64,000 nt of DNA from CADEED01 sp963842515 (GTDB taxonomy: Bacteria > Pseudomonadota > Gammaproteobacteria > Steroidobacterales > Steroidobacteraceae), in NCBI GenBank assembly GCA_963842515.1, contig CAWJGO010000003.1, positions 310,001 to 374,000 of the forward strand, written 5' to 3'. The position numbers and the translations under genes are program-made. The notes beneath the pieces are model-generated. The model did no database searches and was not told the origin of the DNA. It saw nothing but the letters and a program-made list of their open reading frames with translations. Shown in pieces: positions 28,149 to 36,048 of the stretch (its first letter is position 1; each line of letters opens with the position of its first letter).

Positions 28149-29629
28149 ATGGCTCTCAAGAGAGTACTTGCGACGACGCTGCCCGCGCTTGTCCTGCCGA
28201 TGCTGTTCGCGCTGCCGGGATGCGCGAGCCCCAGGCTCGAGCCGAATGCGGATGTCTACTACAACTTCACGCTGGTGGATCCCGCGACGGAGAGGCGCGT
28301 CGAGAACGCGTGGGTGGTAATAGAAGCCGGCCACCTGTCGCGCATCGGCTCGGGGCGGCCTCCGGGGGCATCGGACCCTGCACGGTCTCACGACCTTTCT
28401 GGCCGCTTCGTGATGCCAGGCCTCATCGACGCGCATGCACACATCACGGCCACGGGAATACTGAAGGTGGAGATGGTGAATGGCGCGCCCGTCATTTCGA
28501 TGAAAGTCGACGAGGCGATTACCCGCCGCAATGCGCAGGTCGCTCTCGCGCGCGGGGTCACGACCGTGCGCAATCCGGCCGGAGATCCCGAAGCGAACGC
28601 GAAATACGATCGCATGATTGCCTCGGGCGAATGGCCGGGTCCCGAAGCGCGCCACGCCGGCGCAGTCATCCAACCGCCGCCGATGGGTGGAGTGATGTTC
28701 GCGTATCCGCGGTCGGAAGCTGAATGGCAGGCCGAGGCATCCCGTCAGGCGAAACTCGGGATGACCTATTTCAAGCTTTACACGGACTTGAGCGAGCAGG
28801 AGCTCGCCACCGGAATCCGCGTGGCCCATGAACACGGCCTCCAGGCGATCGCACACCTCAACAACGTGAGCTGGACGCGCGCGGTGGAACTCGGAGTAGA
28901 TGGCCTGGAGCATGCGTTGCCCACGAGCCCCGATCTGCTCGAGCCCGAGGCGCGCGCGAAGTACATTGCGGAACGCGATATGACCTCGCGATTCATGTAT
29001 CGCTGGTTCGAGCATGTCGATTGAACGGCCCGCTCATTCGCAGGCTCGTCGAAGTGCTGGCGCAGAAGAGGATCGCGATGAACCTCACGCTGGTCGTCAA
29101 CGAGCTGGTCTACAACACCGATGATCTGTCGCGGGTGATGCCGCAAGAACAGCTCAAGTACTTCCACCCGGACGTCATCGCCACCCACGAATCGCAACTG
29201 CGCGCAAGCGCGGCCGGCTGGACACCGGAGGATTACCAGCGTGCGCGCGCCGTGATGCCAAAGGTGCTGGCATTCGCGCGGCTGCTGCACGAGGCCGGTG
29301 TGCCGATGATGATCGGCACCGATGGCGGCGGCGGCATCTTTATCGACCGCGAGATGGAGCTGCACCGCGAAGCGGGAATTCCGGTTTGGGAGGTGCTGCG
29401 CATGGCGACCTCCGGGACGGCCGACATAATGAAAATGGGTGATCGCATCGGCCGCATCAAGGAAGGTTACGAGGCGGATCTGGCGATCTTCGAGGCTGAT
29501 CCGGTGGCGGATATGCGCGCAGCTGCGCAGGTTTATGGAGTGATCAACAATGGAAAGCTGCTTCGCGCTGAAGAGTTGACGCAGCCAGGCCTTCGTGGCC
29601 TGGCTGGACGCGCAGAAGGCAGTAGATAG
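28149..29629 (+). pseudogene. Amidohydrolase-family lipoprotein, frameshifted, with its 3' end replaced by a dienelactone hydrolase fragment
   Basis: The gene starts with GGAAGG and a lipoprotein signal (LPALVLPMLFALPGCAS). Metal-dependent amidohydrolase motifs follow: FVMPGLIDAHAHITATG (HxH), HEHGLQAIAHLNNV and later MMIGTDGGGGIF with the metal-site Asp. At 29015-29024 the frame breaks: the first part ends EHVD and the second resumes LNGPLIRRLVEVL, consistent with one T missing from a short T run. The second part runs into NNGKLLRAEELTQ and then enters a 136-bp copy of the dienelactone hydrolase gene in a wrong frame, which supplies the stop at 29629. The junction argues for genuine decay. 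Confidence 0.8.
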
Positions 29630-29721
29630 CCGCCGCAAGATCGGCACCCCGGGATACTGCATCGGCGGACCCATCGTGATGCGCACCGCGGGCTCGCTGC
29701 CGGAACACATCGGCGCCGGCT
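29586..29721 (+). repeat. 136-bp fragment of the dienelactone hydrolase gene
   Basis: Bases 29586-29721 align without gaps to 24707-24842 inside the dienelactone hydrolase gene; I count about 12 mismatches. It has the same orientation as its source and contains the nucleophile region, although the catalytic Cys codon remains out of context. It is fused to the 3' end of the amidohydrolase gene. Confidence 0.9.
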
Positions 29722-29761
29722 GACTCCAGCGAGCTCACGTCCTTCTTTTCCGGGAGGGACA

Positions 29762-30730
29762 TCACTCAGGCAGCGAAATACCTTCCGCCTGCACGACGCG
29801 TATCAATGCCTCCTCGAGCAGAGCACGGGCGTTCCCTGTCACCTCCTTCAAGTAGCGATGTAGCGCCGCGTCGGCAGGGGTGCGGCTTTCACACTCGGCG
29901 CTGTACGTCTCGAAGTTTCCAAGTCGTATCAACAAGTCCGCGAGGTGATGCGGGCACTCACAGCTCAGCACCACGGAAGCGAGGGAAATTTCGACGAGCG
30001 TCTTGTTGTCGAAACGTCGCGCCGCGGCGGAGCCAGTCGCCGGCAACAGGTCCGGAACGGGCATGCGACGTGCCGCGGGCAGGAGACGACACAGCGATTC
30101 CAGCCAGTCGATATCCAGGGGCGCATGCATCAGGCTGCAACCCATTGCGCGCAACTCCTTCGCGATGAGCTGCGGTCCGAAGCCGTACTCGACGATGATC
30201 TTCTGCGGCCTTAACTGCTGAGCCAACGAACGAATCGCCTGTGCCGATTCGCGAGTGAGAGTCGGCAACGCGACCAGAAGGATGTCTGCCGACACGCCTT
30301 TGAGTGCATCAAGGGCACCCTCGGCTTTCGCAGTTGTCGCCACGATCTGCAGTGCAGACAGCTGAGAGTGCTCGACCCGCATGGCGAGCGCTTCGCCGAC
30401 GATCACCACACGCATCGGCGTCGCTGCGTCCCCGGTGCCCGCACCGGCTGCCCGCGCAACTTTCGCGCGCATGGACTGCAGGAGATTCAGTTCGAGCGCG
30501 GCAATCGAGCCGATGGCGTGCCCCGAGTCCACCAGCTGCTTGATGACGGTGAGGCGAGCGACATCCTCGGAGGAATATTGGCGCTGCCCCGTCGCGCTCT
30601 GGCGCGGCCCGACGATTTTGTAGCGTCGCTCCCAGACGCGGAGCGTCTGTACAGGAATGCCCGTGAGTCTTGCCACGGCGCCACTCCGGTATACGGCCTC
30701 GCCCGCCGTTTCTGCTTGTTCACTCGGCAT
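29762..30730 (-). CDS. MerR family transcriptional regulator with a cobalamin-binding-like C-terminal domain
   Basis: About 322 residues. The N-terminal winged helix is MerR type (YRSGAVARLTGIPVQTLRVW, then ERRYKIVGPRQS, then RQYSSEDVARL). After a helical linker, residues ~115-250 look like a Rossmann-type B12-binding domain (RVVIVGEALAMRV, DILLVALPTL, KIIVEYGFGPQLIAKEL). The ExH..G cobalamin motif of CarH/LitR is not evident, so the ligand may differ or be absent. The ATG at 30730 follows GGGAGGG. It is divergent from the FAS1 gene and the shared intergenic region holds a perfect palindrome, so regulation of the FAS1 gene and autoregulation are likely. Confidence 0.87.
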   Translation of the reverse strand: MPSEQAETAGEAVYRSGAVARLTGIPVQTLRVWERRYKIVGPRQSATGQRQYSSEDVARLTVIKQLVDSGHAIGSIAALELNLLQSMRAKVARAAGAGTGDAATPMRVVIVGEALAMRVEHSQLSALQIVATTAKAEGALDALKGVSADILLVALPTLTRESAQAIRSLAQQLRPQKIIVEYGFGPQLIAKELRAMGCSLMHAPLDIDWLESLCRLLPAARRMPVPDLLPATGSAAARRFDNKTLVEISLASVVLSCECPHHLADLLIRLGNFETYSAECESRTPADAALHRYLKEVTGNARALLEEALIRVVQAEGISLPE

Positions 30731-30771
30731 AGACCCTCCCAATTGAGATGAACTGCATTTGTACTCACTTT

Positions 30772-30789
30772 AACAGGAATTTTCCTGTT
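30772..30789. promoter_or_regulatory. Palindrome in the MerR-FAS1 intergenic region
   Basis: AACAGGAATTTTCCTGTT is a perfect dyad with 8-base arms around TT. It lies 42 bases upstream of the MerR start and about 70 bases upstream of the FAS1 start. TGTAC words also recur in the same spacer near 30760, 30808 and 30827. MerR proteins bind dyads between promoter elements, so this is the most likely operator. Confidence 0.6.
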
Positions 30790-30860
30790 CATGGTGGTCA
30801 TAACCCTGTACGTTCTCGCTTCAATAACTGTACATCATCGATTTACACAAAGGATATGTC

Positions 30861-31316
30861 ATGAACAAATTGATTTCAGCCGTCGCTGTTTCGCTATGCC
30901 TCGTCTCCGTCGCCAGTGCCAAAGACATCGTCGATACCGCCGTTTCCGCAGGCAGCTTCAAGACGCTCGCCACCGCTCTTCAGGCAGCCGACTTGGTCGA
31001 CACACTGAAGGGCAAAGGCCCGTTCACGGTGTTTGCGCCGACCGACGCAGCCTTCGCAAAGATTCCCAAGCAGGACCTGGATGCATTGCTCGCCGACAAG
31101 GAAAAGCTGGCCGCGGTACTGACCTACCACGTGGTTCCGGGCAAGGTGATGTCCAAGGACGTCAAGGCCGGCGAGGTCAAGACGGTCGAGGGTTCGTCTT
31201 TGACCGTGAGCACGATGGGCGGAGTCAAAGTCGATAACGCCAAGGTCACCGCCACAGACATCGTTGCCGATAACGGCGTCATCCACGTCATCGATACCGT
31301 GGTGATGCCGAACTAA
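30861..31316 (+). CDS. Secreted fasciclin (FAS1) domain protein
   Basis: A 151-residue exported protein. A signal peptide (LISAVAVSLCLVSVASA) is followed by a single FAS1 domain with its two conserved blocks, GKGPFTVFAPTDAAFAKIP and DNGVIHVIDTVVMPN, and the YH motif in LTYHVVPGKVM. FAS1 proteins mediate adhesion or bind small hydrophobic ligands. AAAGGAT precedes the ATG at 30861. A strong hairpin follows the stop, and the divergent MerR gene is the likely regulator. Single-domain secreted FAS1 genes beside MerR regulators suggest a stress- or light-responsive unit, which is inference. Confidence 0.93.
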   Translation: MNKLISAVAVSLCLVSVASAKDIVDTAVSAGSFKTLATALQAADLVDTLKGKGPFTVFAPTDAAFAKIPKQDLDALLADKEKLAAVLTYHVVPGKVMSKDVKAGEVKTVEGSSLTVSTMGGVKVDNAKVTATDIVADNGVIHVIDTVVMPN

Positions 31317-31343
31317 CACGGAACACTCTTAGCGGTAGGACCG

Positions 31344-31371
31344 AACAACGCCCGCGAAAGCGGGCGTTGTT
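31344..31371 (+). terminator. Terminator hairpin after the FAS1 gene
   Basis: A perfect 12-bp stem AACAACGCCCGC/GCGGGCGTTGTT closes a GAAA tetraloop, 28 bases past the FAS1 stop. The downstream side is T-rich (GTTGGTATT), so it works best for the plus strand. Confidence 0.8.
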
Positions 31372-31408
31372 GTTGGTATTCGACGAGGAAGCCAGCAAGC
31401 TTCGTCCT

Positions 31409-32504
31409 GTGGACAACCTCACTCACACGCTGATCGGGTTCGTGGCCGGCGAGACAATCGCGCGTTGCACGGCGGATGCACCGGGCGGGCTTTCCGCCGC
31501 CACTCGCCGTTCGTACTTCGTCACGGTAGCCGCCATTGGCAGCAACATCCCCGACCTCGATCTGCTCTTGACGTACGGCGGCTTCGCGCCGGGGAAGGTT
31601 GGATACCTGCTGCACCATCGCGGGCACACGCACACCATCATCGGATGCATCCTCCTCGCGCTGCTGCTGCATGCGTGCGTTGAAATCTGGGCGCATTGGC
31701 GCAAGCACAAATTGTCGCGCTCGGACCGCGTGGGTATAGCCGGAGTCGCCCTGCTGGGCGCTCTTCTTCACCTTTTCATGGACGGCTTGAACAGCTACGG
31801 CGTGCATCCCTACTGGCCTTTCGAGAACGGCTGGGTCTACGGGGACGCCGTGTTCATCATCGAACCTTTATATCTGGCTCTCCGCGATACCGCTGTTATT
31901 TACCGCAAAGACTTGGTTGGCCCGCATCGTTCTCGCGATCGCCGGACTCGCAGCACTCGGCTTCGGCGCCTACCTCAATCGTGAACTGCCGTTATGGGTC
32001 GTTGGACTCGTGCTGTTCACGGTGGCGCTCCTGCTGCTCGGAAAAAGAAGCTCGCCACGCGGCGCCGCGCTGGTGAGCGTTGCCGCGATGGTGACAATCA
32101 CGGCGATATTCTTTTCTTCAGGACGAATCACCGAACACCAGGTGGAGTCACTCGCCGCAACCGCGTTCCCGGGGGAGAGAACCGTCGACTTGGTTCTGAC
32201 GCCACTCCCCACGAATCCGCTCTGTTGGGATGTGTTGTGGATCCAGACGAGCGACGAGCGTTACATCGTTCGGCACGGCGTTGTGGCAACCGCCCCTTCC
32301 ATCCTTCCGGCGGCAAGCTGCCCAGCCTTAAGCTTCGGCGAGAACCAGACCGCACCCATGACGCCGGTGCAGGCGAGTTCGTCTCCCCGTGTGAAATGGT
32401 TAGGCGAGTTCAGCATGAGCCGTGCGACGCTGGCGAGTATCACCGAGGACAACTGCGAAGCATTCGAGTTCATGCAGTTCGCGCGAGCTGCCATTCGCGG
32501 CTGA
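31409..32504 (+). CDS. YdjM/YbcI-type membrane metal-dependent hydrolase (one frameshift)
   Basis: The protein begins with a GTG at 31409 (VDNLTHTLIGFVAGETIA), a typical start of this family, and carries the motifs SNIPDLDLLLTY, HHRGHTHTIIG and LHLFMDGLNSYGVHPY, the His/Asp set of membrane-bound YdjM-like putative metal-dependent hydrolases. Several membrane helices follow. At about 31885 the frame shifts; the second part resumes with AIPLLFTAKTWLARIVLAIA and ends at 32504 with a ~130-residue soluble tail. The single extra C in CTCCGCG could be a consensus error or a real mutation. Full length would be about 364 residues. It lies directly behind the FAS1 terminator. Confidence 0.78.
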
Positions 32505-32685
32505 GCGCGAACGGCGACAGGTGCTCGGGGACCTGCGTTTCGATCGTGAGCCTGAGCTCGGCTTCGCGGAGATTGAGCTCGCACCCCCGCCGCAGCAATG
32601 CAGGTTCCACGTGCCGTGGATCCCGCCGCGGGGGTCGCTGCTGCGCTAGCCGGCGTCGCAATGAAGCGTCGCCATCACCGCGCGC

Positions 32686-32797
32686 CACTCAAGTGCCGCA
32701 GAACGTCCGAAGCACGCGTTCGGCAGGCAGAGGCGGCTGCTCGAACTCGCCGCAGCCAGGCTGATCGTCGTAAGGATGCTCGAGGATGTTCAGGAGC
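32686..32797 (-). repeat. 112-bp copy of the selO 3' end
   Basis: Bases 32686-32797 align without gaps to 36046-36157, which encode the last ~36 codons and stop of selO; I count about seven mismatches. The orientation is the same. The copy abuts the transglutaminase relic, whose stop codon lies at the join. The preceding 180 bases (32505-32685) hold no gene I can recognise. Confidence 0.9.
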
Positions 32798-33400
32798 TCA
32801 CCTGATCGGTCCACACCTTGAAACTGGTCAGTGTGTTTTCACCAAACGCCGTGCTGATCGCCACATCCGCGGCATCCCGCCCGCGCGCCAACAGGATTCG
32901 CCCGATTCGCGGGGTGTTGTTGCGGGCATCGAACGTATGCCAGCTGCTGCCCAGATAGGCCTCGAACCAGCCGGCAAAGTCCATCGGCGCGTAGGGTGGC
33001 GGCAGGCCAATGTCACCCAGGTAGCCGGTGCAGTAGCGTGCCGGAATGTTCATGCAGCGACACAACGCGATGGCAAGATGCGCGAAGTCGCGGCAGACAC
33101 CGCGCCGGTCGTTGAAAACCTCGAAGGCTGTTTTGGTGGGGCTGGCGTGCTCGTAACCAAAGGTGATGTGGTTGTGCACGAAATCGCAGATGGCCTGCAC
33201 ACGTGGCCAACCGAGCGGTGTATTCGAGAACAGCTTCCACGCAATGTCGCTCAGGCGATCCGTCTCGCAGTAGCGGCTGCCTAACAGGAATACGAGAGTC
33301 TCCTCCGGCAGGTCTGCACGTTGTGCTGCCAGGCGTTGGGAAGTGCTTGTTCCAGCAATCCCGAATCCCGGACGGTGGCGTCCGCCGTCAATTTGAGAGT
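32790..33400 (-). pseudogene. Transglutaminase-like protein, 5'-truncated and frameshifted
   Basis: The minus strand encodes the C-terminal two thirds of a bacterial transglutaminase-like cysteine protein: LPEETLVFLLGSRYCETD, then AICDFVHNHITFGYEHA, then the catalytic block DRRGVCRDFAHLAIALCRCM (Cys), SSWHTFDARNN (His, Asp) and FKVWTDQ. One base is missing near 33312 between AWQHNVQ and LPEET. Upstream of ADATVRDSG the family's N-terminal domain is replaced by a piece of an N-formylglutamate amidohydrolase. The stop comes from the join with the selO fragment. Both ends are rearranged, so a real pseudogene is likely. Confidence 0.82.
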
Positions 33401-33520
33401 GCCCTGGGGCGCTGCATGAGCCCCACTTTCCACGGGCGCGTTTCGCCCAGGTACACCGGCGTGAAGCTGTGCATCGAAATGAGCACAGCCCTGCGGCCGA
33501 TCCATCGTGAAGAAAGCGAG
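33390..33520 (-). pseudogene. N-formylglutamate amidohydrolase fragment
   Basis: Reading the minus strand in the third frame gives IGRRAVLISMHSFTPVYLGE and TRPWKVGLMQRPRALSN. The SxHSFTPVxxG..RPW pattern is characteristic of the N-formylglutamate amidohydrolase family. Only ~40 residues remain, joined downstream to the transglutaminase relic and upstream to unassigned sequence that follows the MAKNRGILKELKS start. Confidence 0.6.
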
Positions 33521-33589
33521 TTGATGCGGCACGCGCTGAGCGTTGGAACTGGCGGCGAGAGGATATCGGCCCGTGGCCTGGAGCGGCCG

Positions 33590-33637
33590 ATACCTGCAGG
33601 ACTTGAGTTCCTTGAGGATGCCGCGGTTCTTGGCCAT
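33590..33637 (-). pseudogene. 5' end of a small gene (MAKNRGILKELKS), copy A
   Basis: An ATG at 33637 with AAGGAG ten bases upstream opens MAKNRGILKELKS, after which the sequence leaves the homology at about 33594. The same residues recur at the upstream end of the piece at 34997-35180. The start signal is good, so this is the preserved beginning of a small protein gene cut by a rearrangement. Confidence 0.55.
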
Positions 33638-33918
33638 TATCGTTGCGCTCCTTGGGATAGCCGACGCCGCGCTTGTGCTCAAACCACTTGCGGTAGCAAT
33701 CCTGGTCTGCACGCGACCGTGGGCGAACGCCTCGAAAAACGATCGGCAGGTAGAACAACACAAAGGTAGCCTAACTACCAAGATATTCTGCTGCGCCTCG
33801 TCGCGCCCGCGCGAATACTGTAAGCACAGACAGCATCACAAGGACGTGCCATGCGTTGCACCGAGAGCCGCGAGGCGTTCCGGCGGGAACGTCGGCCTAG
33901 CTTTTGCGAGTAGGAACG

Positions 33919-34413
33919 CTATTCCACGCTGATCCACTGCACTTCGAGTGAAAACGCGCCCGCACGCTTGTCGCCAATCAGCAGGCCGATCTCCCGCACC
34001 TGGGTCGGGTCGAACGGAGGCCCGTCGAGCGGCTTGCCGCGAGCGGTCGGTCGCAAGTCGGCGAATGCAATCCGCGCGGTCATCCATTCGCCGGCCACCG
34101 TGGAAAACCCGCCGCCGTAGGACACCCGGATGCCGTCGTGCATCGCTTCCGTAGCCAGTCGAAGCTGGTATTCGCGACCATCGCCGCGCACCTTCAGCAG
34201 GACGTTGTCCGCGTCGCTGAGGTCGAAGTTTTTTCCCAGGCTCCTTATCGATGCGAACCCGCCCTTGTTCTCCAGCGATAACTCGCCCCGGAACACCAGC
34301 GCACCGGCTTCGATCAGCGGCTCACAGCTCGATCGCCCACCCATGACCGTGTCGCTCAACGCGGTCCAGCGGGTCTCGGTGGCGTCACCGTTGAATGTCG
34401 TAAGCAGGCGCAT
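33919..34413 (-). CDS. CIA30 family protein (complex I intermediate-associated protein 30 domain)
   Basis: About 164 residues forming a single beta-sandwich CIA30 domain: it starts MRLLTTFNGDATETRW, followed by the family hallmark SDTVMGGRSSCEP, ENKGGFASIRSL, LLKVRGDGREYQLRL and the end EIGLLIGDKRAGAFSLEVQW. Bacterial members are of unknown function, although the eukaryotic protein assists complex I assembly. The ATG at 34413 gives a family-like N-terminus. It starts about 60 bases after the stop of a decayed alpha/beta hydrolase. Unlike its neighbours it appears intact. Confidence 0.87.
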   Translation of the reverse strand: MRLLTTFNGDATETRWTALSDTVMGGRSSCEPLIEAGALVFRGELSLENKGGFASIRSLGKNFDLSDADNVLLKVRGDGREYQLRLATEAMHDGIRVSYGGGFSTVAGEWMTARIAFADLRPTARGKPLDGPPFDPTQVREIGLLIGDKRAGAFSLEVQWISVE

Positions 34414-34473
34414 CTTTCCCCCGGGCCATGACCTGGAACACGCCATCCCGCAGCACCCACGCATGGGCACGAC

Positions 34474-34881
34474 TTATTTTCTCAGGAAGTCGAGCAGGTC
34501 TTTGGTTACCCGATACGATCGAGGCGATGAGGCCCGCCTGCAAGACGCCGTCGCCTTTGTACTTGCTCATGTAGCGCGCAACTTCGCCGCCACCCATGGA
34601 AAATCCGAACAACGCGAAGTCGGACACCTTGGTGTGCTTGATCACGCGCGCAGGTCGTCGGTCAGCGTGTCGTAGTCGTAACCCCGCCAGGTTTGTGAGG
34701 AGCGGCCGAATCCGCGGCGGTCGTACGCGATGACGCGGTAGCCTGTTTGCGCGAGCGCGAGCGCCTGCGTCTCCCACGAATCCGCGCTCAGTGGCCAGCC
34801 ATGGACGAACACGACGGGACGACCCTTGCCCCAGTCCTTGTAATAGAGCTGAGTTCGATCGGCCGTGGTGACGTAGGGCAT
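34474..34881 (-). pseudogene. Alpha/beta hydrolase (chloroperoxidase/arylesterase type) with internal deletion
   Basis: Translation from the ATG at 34881 reads YYKDWGKGRPVVFVHGWPLS (oxyanion region), YRVIAYDRRGFGRSSQ and TLTDDLRA, typical of non-heme haloperoxidase/arylesterase-like hydrolases. After one missing base near 34650 it continues VSDFALFGFSMGGGEVARYM with the nucleophile Ser, then LIASIV. From there it jumps straight to VTKDLLDFLRK and a TAA at 34474. The ~130-residue segment with the catalytic Asp and His is gone. The deletion makes function impossible. Confidence 0.82.
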
Positions 34882-34996
34882 CGACGCTCCGCGGGTGGAT
34901 GGAGCGAACAATATGGGACTTGTTGACCTGCCCCGGCAGTAGCGGAGATCGCTAGAGCTCGTGGTCGGATGCTGACAGAGCCGTTCCTGCAGAAGC

Positions 34997-35180
34997 TCAG
35001 GCGACCAGGCGTTTTATATAGGTAGCGATGGCGTCGTCCTGACAGTTCGGGAAGATCAGTTCCTTGAACTTCTCGCCGGAGACAGCGGCTTTCAGCAATT
35101 CCTGATCGACGCTCTTGAGCACCGTCACCATTTCCTTGCAGGAAGCGGACTTGAGTTCTTTCAGGATGCCGCGGGCGAGG
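34997..35180 (-). pseudogene. Small-protein gene, copy B, missing its start
   Basis: The minus strand reads RGILKELKSASCKEMVTVLK, SVDQELLKAAVSGEKFKELI and FPNCQDDAIATYIKRLVA, then TGA at 34997. The first eight residues match the MAKNRGILKELKS start at 33637, which suggests an original protein of about 62 residues. Its start codon is replaced by the 3' end of the dienelactone hydrolase gene at 35179. I do not recognise the family; the sequence is helical and charged with two cysteines. Confidence 0.55.
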
Positions 35181-35223
35181 GTGGGCGCGAAAGCTGGAAC
35201 TGTTCAAGAAGGCGCTGGCGTAG
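35179..35223 (+). repeat. 45-bp copy of the dienelactone hydrolase 3' end
   Basis: Bases 35179-35223 align without gaps to 25093-25137, including the stop codon, with four mismatches. Orientation is the same as the source gene. It is joined to the upstream edge of the small-protein relic. Confidence 0.85.
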
Positions 35224-35290
35224 AGCTTGGAGTCGCGTAGCGCGGCTCTCTATCTTTACATTGCCGCCTATGCGGCTCTGCTCAACCGCT

Positions 35291-35863
35291 TCAGCATTGC
35301 TGCAGCATAGAGACAGTCTCATTCATGCCCGCAACGACCGACGGCAGCTGAGGCTGCTTGCGCAAATACTCAATGTGTTTCTCGAGCTGCGGCTTAGCGC
35401 GATCTCGCAGGCCAGCTTCGAAATAAAGTTTCCCCTTGATGAATGGAAAACTCTCCTCCGCGATGTCTGCGACCTTGTCGATCGAATCGATCGCTGCAAA
35501 ATGCGGTAGAACTTTTGAGACGAACACGCCTTTGACTGTCTCGAGCGACCTCTGCGCGCTGGCTTCGTCGAAGCACAGGAAATTCGTGATCGAGGTAGAT
35601 AGGCCTCCCGCCGAAAGATACCGAATGCCGAACGCCCCAGCCTGACTGGGGCTCACGTTTTCGTAGAGCAGCGGGGAATTGACTCCGACCATCACACGAA
35701 AAGCGCTCCCTTTGCGCGCGTCGAAGTCGATCGCAAATACGTGCCGCACATCGTTCGGGAAGTCACGGTAGAACGTGCCTTCATCGAACGAAAACCCAGC
35801 TTCGCTCTCGACAATCGGCGACAGGATTTTCTTTGTGAGCTCGTCAAATTGGCTTATTTTCAT
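35291..35863 (-). CDS. Hypothetical protein, possibly DUF4304-like
   Basis: About 190 residues, soluble, beginning MKISQFDELTKKILSPIVES at the ATG at 35863. The pattern of an N-terminal helix, GFSFDEGTFYRDFPNDVRHV and then alternating beta strands resembles DUF4304-type proteins, but the match is weak. The C-terminal half is helical. Base composition is lower in G+C than the flanks, which suggests transfer. It stands alone between gene fragments and has no partner that reveals its role. Confidence 0.6.
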   Translation of the reverse strand: MKISQFDELTKKILSPIVESEAGFSFDEGTFYRDFPNDVRHVFAIDFDARKGSAFRVMVGVNSPLLYENVSPSQAGAFGIRYLSAGGLSTSITNFLCFDEASAQRSLETVKGVFVSKVLPHFAAIDSIDKVADIAEESFPFIKGKLYFEAGLRDRAKPQLEKHIEYLRKQPQLPSVVAGMNETVSMLQQC

Positions 35864-36048
35864 GGTACGCAAATCTGCTCCATTGGGGCACAGAAGCGCA
35901 ACTGGTGTGCGCCAGGTCCGACGGGGTCGAGCGGCTGTTGCCGGCTTTCTGCAAGACCATGCTCGGAGTCAGACCGAGTGTTGAGGCCGCAGATGCTGGA
36001 TGCGCTAGCGACTTGGATCGAACAGGCAATTCACACGGTGAACAGCAC

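Noticed and set aside
29586..35223. The repeated short segments as a CRISPR array or integron cassette array.
   Set aside because: The repeats have different sequences and lengths, come from identifiable genes in this window and show no regular spacing, attC-like sites or cas/intI genes.
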